From: Pseudomonas syringae
Lineage (GTDB): Bacteria > Pseudomonadota > Gammaproteobacteria > Pseudomonadales > Pseudomonadaceae
Assembly: GCF_021606685.1 (NCBI RefSeq)
Contig: NZ_WKCB01000003.1
Coordinates: 1-64,000, forward strand
DNA: 64,000 bases
Reading direction: 5' to 3'
Every line of letters begins with the position of its first letter. The stretch's first letter is position 1. Both the position numbers and the translations under genes were made by a program. The notes beneath the pieces are model-generated. The model did not search any database and was not told the DNA's origin. It worked only from the letters and a program-made list of their open reading frames with translations. This document shows positions 28,917 to 38,299 of this stretch, in pieces.

Positions 28917-30281
28917 TTAGTTCAGCAAATCCCTCAAGACCTGCGTGAACGCCCGGCTGCTGTCTTCCTCGCCTGCATGATGCCCATCGCGCACCACCCA
29001 CTTGCCGTTCACCAGCACATCACGCACCTGTCGATCACCCCCGGCAAACAGCCAGCGATTGAGAATCCCATCCTCTGTCGCCGTGGCCAGGTACGGGTCA
29101 TTGCCGTCCAGCACAATCCAATCCGCACGCTTGCCCACTTCCAAGCGACCAATCGGCTGCCCGAGCGCCTGTGCGCCACCGTCCAATGCCGCGTCAAACA
29201 GTGTGCGGCCAACCATCGGCTGATCACTGCGATACAAGCGATTGCGCCGCTGATCACGCAAGCGCTGGCCATACTCCAGCCAACGCAGTTCTTCCACCAC
29301 GCTCAGTGATACATGGCTGTCGGAGCCGATGCCCATGCGTCCGCCCTGGGCGAGGAAGTCCACCGCCGGGAAAATTCCGTCGCCCAGGTTAGCCTCGGTG
29401 GTCAGGCACAAGCCGGCAATCGCACGGCTTTTGGCCATACGTGCCACTTCGTCGGCATCCGCGTGGGTGGCGTGCACCAGGCACCAGCGTTCATCCACTT
29501 CAACGTTGTCATACAGCCATTGCAGCGGGCGTTTGCCGCTCCAGGCCAGGCAGTCGTCGACTTCCTTTTGCTGCTCAGCGATGTGGATATGCACCGGGCA
29601 CGCCTTGTCGCTGGCCGCCAGAACTGCGCTGATTTGCTCCGGCGTGACCGCGCGCAGGGAGTGAAAGCACAGGCCCAACTGCTGCGCCGGTTGCGCCGCG
29701 AGGATCGGCTTGAGGCGCGCTTGCAGGTCCAGGTAGTTTTCCGTGCTGTTGATAAACCGTCGCTGGCCCTCATTGGGTGCCTGGCCGCCGAACCCGGAAT
29801 GGGTGTAGAGCACCGGCACCAACGTCAGGCTGATGCCGCTGCTGGCGGCCGCCTGGCTGATCTGCCGCGACAGCTCCGTACGGTCGGCGTACGGCTGGCC
29901 GCTGACGTCGTGGTGCACGTAGTGAAATTCGGCCACCGAGGTGTAGCCGGCCTTGAGCATCTCGATATACAGCTGGCGCGCGATCACCTGCAATTGGTCC
30001 GGGCTGATCTTGCCGACCATGCGGTACATCAGCTCGCGCCAGGTCCAGAAGCTGTCGTTGGGGTTGCCGGCTACTTCGGCCAAACCTGCCATGGCGCGCT
30101 GGAAAGCATGGGAGTGCAGGTTCGGCATTCCCGCCAACACCGGGCCTCTCAGCCGCTCGGCAGCGTCTGCTCTGGCATTGGCCTCAACGTGGGTCAGCAG
30201 GCCATCGGCGCTGACTTCAAAGCGTACATCGTTGGCCCATCCATTAGGCAGCAGTGCGCGTTCGGCAAAGAAAGCGGACAT
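28917..30281 (-). CDS. hutF: Formimidoylglutamate deiminase
   Basis: 454 residues, amidohydrolase superfamily. Metal motifs visible are GMPNLHSHAFQRAMAG, FHYVHH, HIHIAEQQKE and VHATHAD, with GIGSDSHVSLS near the C-terminus. It converts N-formimidoyl-L-glutamate to N-formylglutamate plus ammonia, the branch of histidine degradation that pairs with HutG (both present here). It is transcribed away from hutC across a 108-base region that contains a HutC-type operator. Confidence 0.96.
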   Translation of the reverse strand: MSAFFAERALLPNGWANDVRFEVSADGLLTHVEANARADAAERLRGPVLAGMPNLHSHAFQRAMAGLAEVAGNPNDSFWTWRELMYRMVGKISPDQLQVIARQLYIEMLKAGYTSVAEFHYVHHDVSGQPYADRTELSRQISQAAASSGISLTLVPVLYTHSGFGGQAPNEGQRRFINSTENYLDLQARLKPILAAQPAQQLGLCFHSLRAVTPEQISAVLAASDKACPVHIHIAEQQKEVDDCLAWSGKRPLQWLYDNVEVDERWCLVHATHADADEVARMAKSRAIAGLCLTTEANLGDGIFPAVDFLAQGGRMGIGSDSHVSLSVVEELRWLEYGQRLRDQRRNRLYRSDQPMVGRTLFDAALDGGAQALGQPIGRLEVGKRADWIVLDGNDPYLATATEDGILNRWLFAGGDRQVRDVLVNGKWVVRDGHHAGEEDSSRAFTQVLRDLLN

Positions 30282-30308
30282 GATCAGAGCACCCCGGTCG
30301 TGTGTTTA

Positions 30309-30326
30309 TTTGTATATACATATACA
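30309..30326. promoter_or_regulatory. Probable HutC operator between hutF and hutC
   Basis: TGTATATACATATACA; its first ten bases are a perfect palindrome and the sixteen are nearly so. It shares the core TTGTA-NN-TACA with the site before hutU. Its position in the divergent promoter region fits control of hutF and autoregulation of hutC. Confidence 0.65.
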
Positions 30327-30389
30327 GACGTTTGCCTGCTCGGTAAACTCCGGCAATCTATGCATCTTTTCCCCCTGCAAGGATTCCCC

Positions 30390-31139
30390 GTGCCGACTCC
30401 GCCCGCCAAGTCTCCACTGGCTGCCCACATGGACGAAAGTCCGGCGCCCTTGTATGCCCGCGTCAAACAAATGATCAGCCAGCAGATCCTCAACGGCAAC
30501 TGGCCGCCCCATTACCGCGTGCCGTCGGAGAGTGAACTGGTCAGCCAGTTGGGCTTCAGCCGCATGACCATCAACCGCGCGCTGCGCGAGCTGACTGCCG
30601 AAGGTTTACTGGTGCGCATGCAGGGCGTGGGTACTTTCGTCGCCGAGCCCAAGAGCCAGTCGGCGCTGTTTGAAGTGCACAACATTGCCGATGAGATCGC
30701 CTCGCGCGGTCATCGGCATACCTGCCAGGTCATCCACCTGGGCGAAGAGGCCGCCGGCTCCGAGCGTGCCGTCGCCCTGGAAATGCGCGAAGGCGGGCGG
30801 GTGTTCCACTCGTTGATCGTGCATTTTGAAAACGACATTCCCGTGCAAATCGAAGACCGTTTCGTTAATGCCCTGGTCGCGCCGGAGTACCTGCAACAGG
30901 ATTTCACTCAGCAAACCCCCTATGCCTACCTCAATCAGGTCGCACCGCTGACCGAGGGTGAGCACGTGGTTGAGGCGATTCTCGCCGACGCCGCCGAGTG
31001 CAAGCTGTTGCAGATCGAGCCGACCGAGCCGTGCCTGTTGATTCGCCGCCGCACCTGGTCCGGCCGTCAGCCGGTGACGGCGGCCCGCCTGATCCACCCC
31101 GGTTCCCGTCATAGCCTGGAAGGACGTTTCAGCAAATGA
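30390..31139 (+). CDS. hutC: Histidine utilisation repressor HutC (GntR/HutC family)
   Basis: 249 residues from the GTG at 30390, supported by CAAGGATTCCCC upstream. The later ATG at 30429 (MDESPAPLYARV) lacks a ribosome binding site but would also make a full domain set. The N-terminal winged helix is LYARVKQMISQQI, RVPSESELVSQLGFSRMTINRALREL. The C-terminal UTRA ligand domain has HNIADEIASRGHRHTC and CLLIRRRTWS. Urocanate is the known inducer of the family. It overlaps hutD by four bases. Confidence 0.95.
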   Translation: MPTPPAKSPLAAHMDESPAPLYARVKQMISQQILNGNWPPHYRVPSESELVSQLGFSRMTINRALRELTAEGLLVRMQGVGTFVAEPKSQSALFEVHNIADEIASRGHRHTCQVIHLGEEAAGSERAVALEMREGGRVFHSLIVHFENDIPVQIEDRFVNALVAPEYLQQDFTQQTPYAYLNQVAPLTEGEHVVEAILADAAECKLLQIEPTEPCLLIRRRTWSGRQPVTAARLIHPGSRHSLEGRFSK

Positions 31140-31696
31140 GTGCAGTGAAGGTCTGGCGCGCCACCGATTACGTGCGCATGCCGTGGAAAAACGGCGGTGG
31201 CAGCACCGAAGAAATCACCCGTGACGCCGGCGAGGGCCTGGAGGGTTTCGGCTGGCGCCTGTCGATCGCCGATATCGGCGAGTCGGGCGGGTTTTCGACC
31301 TTCGCCGGTTACCAGCGCGTAATCACGGTGATCAAGGGCGCGGGCATGGTCCTGACCGTGGATGGCGAAGAGCAACGCGGCCTGTTACCGCTGCAGCCGT
31401 TCGCCTTCAAGGGTGATAGCCAGGTGTCATGCCGTTTGATCACCGGGCCGATTCGCGATTTCAACCTGATCTATTCGCCACAGCGCTACCACGCGCGTTT
31501 GCAGTGGGTCGATGGCGTGCAGCGCTTTTTCAGCACGGCGCAGACGGTGCTGGTGTTCAGTGTGGCGGACGAAGTGAAGGTGCTGGACCAGAAGTTGGGC
31601 CATCACGATTGCCTGCAAGTGGACGGTAACACTGGGTTGCTGGATATCTCGGTCACTGGCCGTTGCTGCCTGATCGAACTGACCCCGCGCGGTTAA
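31136..31696 (+). CDS. hutD: HutD family protein
   Basis: 186 residues, a bicupin fold (PF05962). Conserved parts are VWRATDYVRMPWKNGGGSTEEITR, WRLSIADIGESGGFSTFAGYQRVITVIKG and LNLPLQPF-type (LLPLQPFAFKGD). It is not an enzyme of the pathway. In P. fluorescens, HutD has been described as limiting hut expression, perhaps by binding a pathway intermediate. The start overlaps the hutC stop (ATGA), coupling repressor and modulator. Confidence 0.95.
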   Translation: MSAVKVWRATDYVRMPWKNGGGSTEEITRDAGEGLEGFGWRLSIADIGESGGFSTFAGYQRVITVIKGAGMVLTVDGEEQRGLLPLQPFAFKGDSQVSCRLITGPIRDFNLIYSPQRYHARLQWVDGVQRFFSTAQTVLVFSVADEVKVLDQKLGHHDCLQVDGNTGLLDISVTGRCCLIELTPRG

Positions 31697-31793
31697 AAAA
31701 TGTGGGAGGGGGCTTGCCCTCGATGGCGGTGGATCAGTCGGTACATCTATGACTGAAACACTGCTATCGGGGGCAAGCCCCCTCCCACATTTG
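31697..31793. repeat. REP doublet (REPIN-like)
   Basis: Inverted copies of AATGTGGGAGGGGGCTTGCC right after hutD. The following stretch 31794-31990 before the hutU promoter shows no gene and no recognisable site. Confidence 0.92.
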
Positions 31794-31996
31794 TTTCTGT
31801 GTTGTTCAAGAAATCTGTTTCCAGTTCTCGCACCAATTTGTTACCGAATGCCCCAGCGTGGCGCAAAACCATGCTGTCGTGACAAACCGCCCTCGCCGTA
31901 AAACCCCCTCCCAAGAAATTTCATCAAGCCTTGAAGCCTTAATTTCCAAGGCTCGCGCACGCGTTTTCAAAAAATCCAAACACCTCGACCGAAAAG

Positions 31997-32013
31997 TTGG
32001 CCGCTTGATTGCA
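31997..32013 (+). promoter_or_regulatory. Sigma-54 promoter of hutU
   Basis: TTGGCCGCTTGATTGCA has GG and GC separated by the 12-base distance required by sigma-54. The -24 element TTGGCC is a moderate match and the -12 TTGCA a good one. This agrees with the known CbrAB/NtrBC and sigma-54 dependence of hut genes in Pseudomonas. Confidence 0.7.
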
Positions 32014-32017
32014 TATG

Positions 32018-32031
32018 CTTGTACATACAAG
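32018..32031. promoter_or_regulatory. HutC operator at the hutU start of transcription
   Basis: CTTGTACATACAAG, palindromic in six of seven pairs, begins five bases after the sigma-54 -12 element and so covers the expected +1. Bound repressor would block initiation directly. Confidence 0.75.
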
Positions 32032-32102
32032 TAAAGATGTGTGCGTAAGACTCTCCTTCGCACCATCAATGTTCGCGCATCGATCGCCGAGGAGTCCTAG
32101 CT

Positions 32103-33773
32103 GTGACCAAGCCTACTAAATACCGTGATGTCGAAATCCGTGCCGCCCACGGTAACAAGCTCACCGCCAAAAGCTGGTTGACCGAAGCGCCGCTGCGCAT
32201 GCTGATGAACAACCTTGACCCGCAAGTGGCCGAGAACCCGAAAGAATTGGTGGTGTACGGCGGTATCGGCCGTGCGGCGCGCAACTGGGAGTGCTACGAC
32301 CAGATCGTCGAGAGCCTCACCAATTTGAATGACGACGAAACCCTGCTGGTGCAATCCGGCAAGCCGGTCGGCGTGTTCAAGACCCACAGCAACGCGCCGC
32401 GCGTACTGATCGCCAACTCCAACCTGGTGCCGCACTGGGCCAGTTGGGAACACTTCAACGAGTTGGATGCCAAGGGCCTGGCCATGTATGGCCAGATGAC
32501 CGCCGGCAGCTGGATCTACATCGGCAGCCAGGGCATCGTCCAGGGCACCTACGAAACCTTCGTTGAAGCCGGTCGTCAGCATTACGACAGCAACCTCAAA
32601 GGCCGTTGGGTGCTCACCGCCGGCCTCGGCGGCATGGGCGGCGCCCAGCCATTGGCCGCAACCCTGGCTGGCGCCTGCTCGCTGAACATCGAATGCCAAC
32701 AGGTCAGCATCGACTTCCGTCTGAACAGCCGTTACGTCGACGAGCAAGCCACCGACCTCGACGACGCGCTGGCTCGCATCGCCAAATACACCCAGGAAGG
32801 CAAGGCTATCTCCATCGCGCTGCTGGGCAACGCGGCGGAAATTCTGCCGGAGCTGGTCAAGCGCGGCGTGCGCCCGGACATGGTCACCGACCAGACCAGC
32901 GCCCACGACCCCCTCAACGGCTACCTGCCCGCCGGCTGGACCTGGGACGAGTACCGCGCCCGCGCCAAGACCGAGCCCGCTGCCGTGATCAAGGCCGCCA
33001 AGCAGTCGATGGCCGTGCACGTCAAAGCCATGCTGGAATTCCAGAAACAAGGCATTCCGACCTTCGACTACGGCAATAACATCCGCCAGATGGCCCAAGA
33101 AGAAGGCGTGGAAAACGCCTTCGATTTCCCAGGCTTCGTACCGGCCTACATCCGCCCACTGTTCTGCCGTGGCATCGGCCCGTTCCGCTGGGCGGCGCTG
33201 TCGGGCGACCCGCAAGACATCTACAAGACCGACGCCAAAGTCAAAGAGCTGATCCCTGACGACGCCCACCTGCACAACTGGCTGGACATGGCCCGCGAAC
33301 GCATCAGTTTCCAGGGCCTGCCGGCACGTATCTGCTGGGTCGGCCTGGGCCAGCGCGCCAAGCTTGGCCTGGCGTTCAACGAGATGGTGCGCAGTGGCGA
33401 GCTGTCGGCGCCGGTCGTGATCGGCCGTGACCACCTCGACTCCGGCTCGGTCGCCAGCCCCAACCGCGAAACCGAATCCATGCAGGACGGCTCCGACGCC
33501 GTGTCCGACTGGCCACTGCTCAACGCCTTGCTCAACACCGCGAGCGGCGCGACCTGGGTCTCGCTGCACCACGGCGGCGGCGTGGGCATGGGCTTCTCGC
33601 AGCACTCCGGCATGGTCATCGTATGCGACGGCACCGACGAGGCCGCCGAGCGCATTGCCCGCGTGCTGCACAACGACCCGGCCACCGGGGTGATGCGCCA
33701 TGCGGACGCGGGTTACCAGATCGCGATTGATTGCGCCAAAGAGCAGGGCCTCAATCTCCCGATGATCAAGTAA
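32103..33773 (+). CDS. hutU: Urocanate hydratase
   Basis: 556 residues starting GTG, with GAGGAG eight bases upstream. It is a cytoplasmic NAD-dependent enzyme that hydrates urocanate to imidazolone propionate (step 2). Visible are the NAD-binding [30 protein letters not shown] and [17 protein letters not shown], and the C-terminal [15 protein letters not shown]. Length matches the family (about 556). It is the first gene of the long structural operon and carries the sigma-54 promoter with the HutC operator. Confidence 0.98.
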   Translation: MTKPTKYRDVEIRAAHGNKLTAKSWLTEAPLRMLMNNLDPQVAENPKELVVYGGIGRAARNWECYDQIVESLTNLNDDETLLVQSGKPVGVFKTHSNAPRVLIANSNLVPHWASWEHFNELDAKGLAMYGQMTAGSWIYIGSQGIVQGTYETFVEAGRQHYDSNLKGRWVLTAGLGGMGGAQPLAATLAGACSLNIECQQVSIDFRLNSRYVDEQATDLDDALARIAKYTQEGKAISIALLGNAAEILPELVKRGVRPDMVTDQTSAHDPLNGYLPAGWTWDEYRARAKTEPAAVIKAAKQSMAVHVKAMLEFQKQGIPTFDYGNNIRQMAQEEGVENAFDFPGFVPAYIRPLFCRGIGPFRWAALSGDPQDIYKTDAKVKELIPDDAHLHNWLDMARERISFQGLPARICWVGLGQRAKLGLAFNEMVRSGELSAPVVIGRDHLDSGSVASPNRETESMQDGSDAVSDWPLLNALLNTASGATWVSLHHGGGVGMGFSQHSGMVIVCDGTDEAAERIARVLHNDPATGVMRHADAGYQIAIDCAKEQGLNLPMIK

Positions 33774-33775
33774 CC

Positions 33776-33870
33776 CATGTGGGAGGGAGCTTGCTCCCGA
33801 TGGCGGTGTATCAGCCAATAGGTCTGGTGACTGACCCACTGCTATCGGGAGCAAGCCCCCTCCCACAGTT
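33776..33870. repeat. REP doublet (REPIN-like)
   Basis: CATGTGGGAGGGAGCTTGCT and its inverted partner AGCAAGCCCCCTCCCACAG lie between hutU and the permease gene, inside the operon. Confidence 0.9.
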
Positions 33871-33915
33871 GAGCGGCGGCGACCCCCAAAACAATCCATC
33901 AGAGGTTGAACACCC

Positions 33916-35376
33916 ATGGCTGCAAGTGACGCGCGTGCAAGCACCACCCCGTTGATCGAGAAACGTTCGATCGACTACATCCCCGAAGCGGAAAGACACG
34001 GTCGTCTGTTGAGCCAGTTCACCCTCTGGCTGGGTGCCAACCTGCAGATCACTGCAATTGTCACCGGGGCCCTGGCCGTGGTGCTCGGCGGTGATGTGTT
34101 CTGGTCGTTGATCGGTCTGTTGATCGGCCAATTGATCGGCGGCGGCGTCATGGCGTTACATGCGGCGCAAGGGCCCAAGTTGGGCCTGCCGCAGATGATC
34201 TCTAGCCGCGTGCAATTTGGTGTGTATGGCGCGGCCATCCCGATCGTGCTGGTGTGCTTGATGTACCTGGGTTTCACCGCCACCGGCACCGTGTTGTCCG
34301 GCCAGGCGCTGGGCCAGTTGTTCGGGGTCAGCGACAGCGTCGGTATCCTGATCTTCGCCAGTGTGATTGTGCTGGTCACGGTGCTGGGTTACCGGGTGAT
34401 CCACTTCATTGGTCGGGTTGCGAGCGTCATTGGCGTGATTGCCTTTGTCTACCTGTTCAGCCGCTTGATGGGCCAGGCCGACGTCGGTGCACTCCTGCAA
34501 ATCCGCCACTTCAGCTGGAGCAGCTTCCTGCTGGCGGTGTCACTCGCGGCCTCCTGGCAGATCGCCTTCGGCCCTTACGTGGCGGACTATTCGCGCTACC
34601 TGCCGAGCAAGACGTCTTCGGTGAAAACCTTTCTCGCCGCCGGCGCAGGTTCGGTGATTGGCGCGCAGGTGGCGATGATCCTCGGCGTGTTTGCCGCTGC
34701 AATGTCCAACGGTAAGTTTGCCGGTCACGAAGTGGCTTACATCGTCGGCCTGGGCGGGACGGGGGCCACGGCAGCGCTGCTGTATTTCAGCATTGCGTTC
34801 GGCAAGGTGACTATCTCCACACTGAACTCCTACGGCAGCTTCATGTGCATAGCGACCATCATCAGCGGCTTCCGTGGTCGCCTGGAGGTCACGCGCTTGC
34901 AGCGCCTGGTTTTCGTATTGGTCATCGTCGGCACGGCGACCCTGATCGCGCTGCTCGGCCAGCACTCGTTCCTGGGGGCGTTCAAGTCGTTCATCCTGTT
35001 CCTGCTGGCGTTCTTCACGCCTTGGAGCGCGATCAACCTGGTGGACTACTACTGCATCACCCGCGACCGCTATGACGTGCCGGCGCTGGCCAACCCCAAT
35101 GGCCGCTACGGCCGCTGGAACCCGATTGGTATCAGCGTGTATGTGTTCGGCGTGCTGGTGCAATTGCCGTTCATCTCCACCAAGTTCTACACCGGCCCGC
35201 TGGTGGCGGCCCTGGGGGATGTGGACATTTCCTGGATCATCGGCCTGGTGCTGCCCGCTGCGCTGTACTACTGGGCGGCGAAAAAATGGCCGCGTACACA
35301 CCCTGATCACCTGATCCTGCCGACAGAGCAGGGCGTTGCACCGACGACGACAAGCGGGCTGGCTGCACAAGTCTGA
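33916..35376 (+). CDS. Cytosine/purine-type permease, probable urocanate transporter
   Basis: 486 residues with about twelve membrane spans, of the nucleobase:cation symporter-1 family (CodB/FurE; PF02133). It starts MAASDARASTTPLIEKRSIDYIPEAERHG and carries FTLWLGANLQI, the GPKLGLPQM...SRVQFGVYG signature of NCS1 transporters and ITRDRYDVPAL near the C-terminus. The hut position, between hutU and the ABC transporter, matches the gene called hutTu (urocanate uptake) in P. fluorescens. The substrate is inferred from context only. Confidence 0.85.
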   Translation: MAASDARASTTPLIEKRSIDYIPEAERHGRLLSQFTLWLGANLQITAIVTGALAVVLGGDVFWSLIGLLIGQLIGGGVMALHAAQGPKLGLPQMISSRVQFGVYGAAIPIVLVCLMYLGFTATGTVLSGQALGQLFGVSDSVGILIFASVIVLVTVLGYRVIHFIGRVASVIGVIAFVYLFSRLMGQADVGALLQIRHFSWSSFLLAVSLAASWQIAFGPYVADYSRYLPSKTSSVKTFLAAGAGSVIGAQVAMILGVFAAAMSNGKFAGHEVAYIVGLGGTGATAALLYFSIAFGKVTISTLNSYGSFMCIATIISGFRGRLEVTRLQRLVFVLVIVGTATLIALLGQHSFLGAFKSFILFLLAFFTPWSAINLVDYYCITRDRYDVPALANPNGRYGRWNPIGISVYVFGVLVQLPFISTKFYTGPLVAALGDVDISWIIGLVLPAALYYWAAKKWPRTHPDHLILPTEQGVAPTTTSGLAAQV

Positions 35377-35446
35377 TGGGACGTGGACAGGGCAGGATGC
35401 CTACTGACTGCCGTAATCCATTTCAAGATTTGGGAGCGTCACAACA

Positions 35447-36412
35447 ATGAAAATGCATAAGACCCTGTTAGCTACCGTGCTTTCTGCGGGTTTACTGGCC
35501 TGCGCTGGCGCCCAGGCAGCCGGTTGGTGCGAGTCCGGCAAACCGGTGAAATTCGCCGGCCTGAATTGGGAAAGCGGCATGTTGCTTACCGACATCCTGC
35601 AGACCGTGCTGGAAAAAGGCTACGACTGCAAAACCGACAGCCTGCCGGGCAACTCCATCACCATGGAAAATGCCCTGAGCAGCAATGACATCCAAGTATT
35701 TGCCGAAGAATGGGTGGGCCGCAGCGAGGTCTGGAACAAGGCCGAGAAGGCCGGCAAGGTCGTCGGCGTTGGCGCACCTGTGGTGGGCGCGATCGAAGGC
35801 TGGTACGTGCCGCGCTACGTGATCGAAGGCGACGCCAAGCGCAAGCTGGAACCCAAGGCGCCGGACCTGAAAAACATCGCCGACCTGGCCAAATACGCCT
35901 CGGTGTTCAAGGACCAGGAAGAGCCGTCCAAAGGCCGCTTCTACAACTGCCCGGCCGGCTGGACCTGCGAGCTGGACAACAGCGAAATGCTCAAGAGCTA
36001 TGGCCTGGAAAGCACCTACACCAACTTCCGCCCAGGCACCGGCCCGGCGTTGGATGCGGCGGTGCTGTCGAGCTACAAGCGTGGCGAGCCGATCCTGTTC
36101 TACTACTGGTCGCCGACGCCGCTGATGGGCCAGGTCGACCTGGTGAAGCTGGAAGAAAAACCCGGTGTGGACAAGAGCGTGAGCATCAAGGTCGGCCTGT
36201 CCAAGACCTTCCACGAGCAAGCCCCGGAGCTGGTCGCCGTGCTGGAAAAAGTCAACTTGCCCATCGACCTGCTGAACCAGAACCTGGGCCGCATGGCCAA
36301 GGAGCGAATTGAGTCGCCGAAACTGGCGAAAATTTTCCTCAAGGAACATCCTGAAGTCTGGCATGCCTGGGTAAGCGACGAGGCAGCCAAGAAAATCGAC
36401 GCGGCCTTGTAG
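35447..36412 (+). CDS. hutX: Histidine ABC transporter substrate-binding protein HutX
   Basis: 321 residues. Signal peptide MKMHKTLLATVLSAGLLACAGAQA; the mature protein begins AGWCESGKPVKFAGLNWESGM. It is of the OpuAC/ProX type (PF04069), with paired cysteines (CESG, YDCKTDS and CPAGWTCE) likely forming disulfides. It binds ligand in the periplasm and delivers it to HutW/HutV. The hut cluster location points to histidine or urocanate. The family is related to glycine-betaine binders, so another quaternary-amine-like ligand cannot be excluded from sequence. Confidence 0.88.
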   Translation: MKMHKTLLATVLSAGLLACAGAQAAGWCESGKPVKFAGLNWESGMLLTDILQTVLEKGYDCKTDSLPGNSITMENALSSNDIQVFAEEWVGRSEVWNKAEKAGKVVGVGAPVVGAIEGWYVPRYVIEGDAKRKLEPKAPDLKNIADLAKYASVFKDQEEPSKGRFYNCPAGWTCELDNSEMLKSYGLESTYTNFRPGTGPALDAAVLSSYKRGEPILFYYWSPTPLMGQVDLVKLEEKPGVDKSVSIKVGLSKTFHEQAPELVAVLEKVNLPIDLLNQNLGRMAKERIESPKLAKIFLKEHPEVWHAWVSDEAAKKIDAAL

Positions 36413-36483
36413 GTCAAGCGTGCCCGGCTACCCTGAGGGGCAGCCGGGCGCCTGGCCTCAACCCACTGGATCGAGAGCACGTT

Positions 36484-37335
36484 ATGTTTCCTGAGAGTTT
36501 TACGTTTTCCATTGCCGACTGGGTCAACGGTTGGGTGGATTCGCTGGTCACCAACTACGGCGACGTGTTCCGGCACATCTCCGACACCCTGCTGTGGGCC
36601 ATCGTCAACCTGGAAGGGTTGCTACGCGCGGCGCCCTGGTGGCTGATGCTGGCCATCGTCGGCGCGGTTGCCTGGCACGCCACCCGCAAGGTGGTGACCA
36701 CGGCGGTGATCGTCGGTTTGCTGTTCCTGGTGGGCGCGGTCGGGCTGTGGGACAAGCTGATGCAAACGCTGGCGCTGATGATGGTCGCCACGGTGATCTC
36801 GGTGCTGATCGGCATTCCCTTGGGCATTCTGTCTGCGCGCAGCAATCGCCTGCGTTCGGTGCTGATGCCGTTGCTCGACATCATGCAAACCATGCCCAGC
36901 TTCGTGTACCTGATCCCGGTGCTGATGCTGTTCGGCCTGGGCAAGGTGCCGGCGATTTTCGCCACGGTGATCTACGCCGCGCCGCCGCTGATCCGCCTGA
37001 CCGACCTGGGCATTCGCCAGGTCGACGGTGAAGTCATGGAAGCCATCAATGCCTTTGGTGCCAACCGCTGGCAGCAACTGTTCGGCGTGCAACTGCCGCT
37101 GGCGTTGCCAAGCATCATGGCCGGTATCAACCAGACCACCATGATGGCGCTGTCGATGGTGGTGATCGCCTCGATGATCGGCGCCCGTGGCTTGGGTGAA
37201 GACGTCCTCGTGGGCATCCAGACCCTTAACGTCGGCCGTGGCCTCGAAGCCGGGCTGGCGATCGTGATTCTCGCAGTGGTCATCGACCGCATAACCCAGG
37301 CCTATGGTCGTCCACGGCATGAGGCGAGCAAATGA
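36484..37335 (+). CDS. hutW: Histidine ABC transporter permease HutW
   Basis: 283 residues. N-terminal [22 protein letters not shown], then five to six membrane segments. The binding-protein-dependent transport motif is [39 protein letters not shown], the EAA loop contacting the ATPase. Same subfamily as ProW of the ProU system, matching the OpuAC-type binding protein next door. Its stop overlaps the hutV start by four bases. Confidence 0.92.
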   Translation: MFPESFTFSIADWVNGWVDSLVTNYGDVFRHISDTLLWAIVNLEGLLRAAPWWLMLAIVGAVAWHATRKVVTTAVIVGLLFLVGAVGLWDKLMQTLALMMVATVISVLIGIPLGILSARSNRLRSVLMPLLDIMQTMPSFVYLIPVLMLFGLGKVPAIFATVIYAAPPLIRLTDLGIRQVDGEVMEAINAFGANRWQQLFGVQLPLALPSIMAGINQTTMMALSMVVIASMIGARGLGEDVLVGIQTLNVGRGLEAGLAIVILAVVIDRITQAYGRPRHEASK

Positions 37336-38156
37336 CTACTGTCAGCAAAATCGAAGTCAAAAACGTCTTCAAGATCTTCGGCAACCGCTCCAAGGAAGCG
37401 CTGGCGCTGGTCGGCCAGGGCAAGACCAAGGATCAGGTACTGGCCGAGACCGGTTGTGTGGTCGGCGTGAACGACCTGTCCCTGAGCATCGGCACCGGTG
37501 AGATCTTCGTGATCATGGGCCTGTCGGGCTCGGGCAAATCCACCTTGGTGCGCCACTTCAATCGCCTGATCGACCCGACCAGCGGCGCGATCCTGGTGGA
37601 CGGCGAAGACATCCTGCAGCTGGACATGGAAGCCCTGCGCCAATTCCGTCGGCACAAGATCAGCATGGTGTTCCAGAGCTTCGGCCTGCTGCCCCACAAG
37701 AGCGTGCTCGACAACGTTGCCTACGGCCTCAAGGTGCGGGGCGAAACCAAGCAGGTCTGCGCCGAACGCGCGCTGCACTGGATCGAAACCGTGGGCCTCA
37801 AGGGTTACGAAAACAAATACCCGCACCAGCTCTCTGGTGGCATGCGCCAGCGTGTGGGCCTGGCCCGCGCCTTGGCGGCCGACACCGACATCATCCTGAT
37901 GGACGAAGCCTTCAGCGCCCTTGACCCGCTGATCCGCGCCGAGATGCAGGACCAGTTGCTGGAGCTGCAAAAGACCCTGCACAAAACCATCGTGTTTATC
38001 ACCCACGACCTCGACGAGGCCGTGCGCATCGGCAACCGCATTGCGATCCTCAAGGACGGCAAGCTGATCCAGGTCGGCACGCCTCGGGAGATCCTGCATT
38101 CGCCGGCGGATGAGTATGTCGACCGGTTTGTTCAGCGGCGCGCTGCGGTGGTGTGA
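37332..38156 (+). CDS. hutV: Histidine ABC transporter ATP-binding protein HutV
   Basis: 274 residues. Walker [11 protein letters not shown]-loop [12 protein letters not shown], signature [15 protein letters not shown], Walker [14 protein letters not shown] and H-loop FITHDLDEA are intact. The insert between residues 10 and 45 ([23 protein letters not shown]) is typical of ProV/GbuA-type ATPases. Unlike ProV, no C-terminal CBS pair is present, so osmotic gating is unlikely. Coupled to hutW through ATGA. Confidence 0.94.
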   Translation: MTTVSKIEVKNVFKIFGNRSKEALALVGQGKTKDQVLAETGCVVGVNDLSLSIGTGEIFVIMGLSGSGKSTLVRHFNRLIDPTSGAILVDGEDILQLDMEALRQFRRHKISMVFQSFGLLPHKSVLDNVAYGLKVRGETKQVCAERALHWIETVGLKGYENKYPHQLSGGMRQRVGLARALAADTDIILMDEAFSALDPLIRAEMQDQLLELQKTLHKTIVFITHDLDEAVRIGNRIAILKDGKLIQVGTPREILHSPADEYVDRFVQRRAAVV

Positions 38157-38181
38157 GCCAGGTTTTGTGGTGAGGCTACTG

Positions 38182-38264
38182 GCCTCATCGGGAGCAAGCC
38201 CCCTCCCACCTTTTGAACTGTGAACACGATCAAAGGTGGGAGGGGGCTTGCCCCCGATAGGGCC
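38182..38264. repeat. REP pair in tail-to-tail order
   Basis: GGGAGCAAGCCCCCTCCCAC comes first and GTGGGAGGGGGCTTGCCCCC second, the reverse order of most doublets in this window. The outer ends GGCCTCATCGGG / CCCGATAGGGCC extend the inverted repeat. It sits between hutV and hutH1. Confidence 0.9.
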
Positions 38265-38299
38265 AGTGAAGCTGCACAAGAATTAAAGAAGGTATGAAG

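Noticed and set aside
29313..30389. Long N-terminal extension of hutC antisense to hutF
   Set aside because: It lies opposite the real hutF gene, and the GTG at 30390 has a ribosome binding site.
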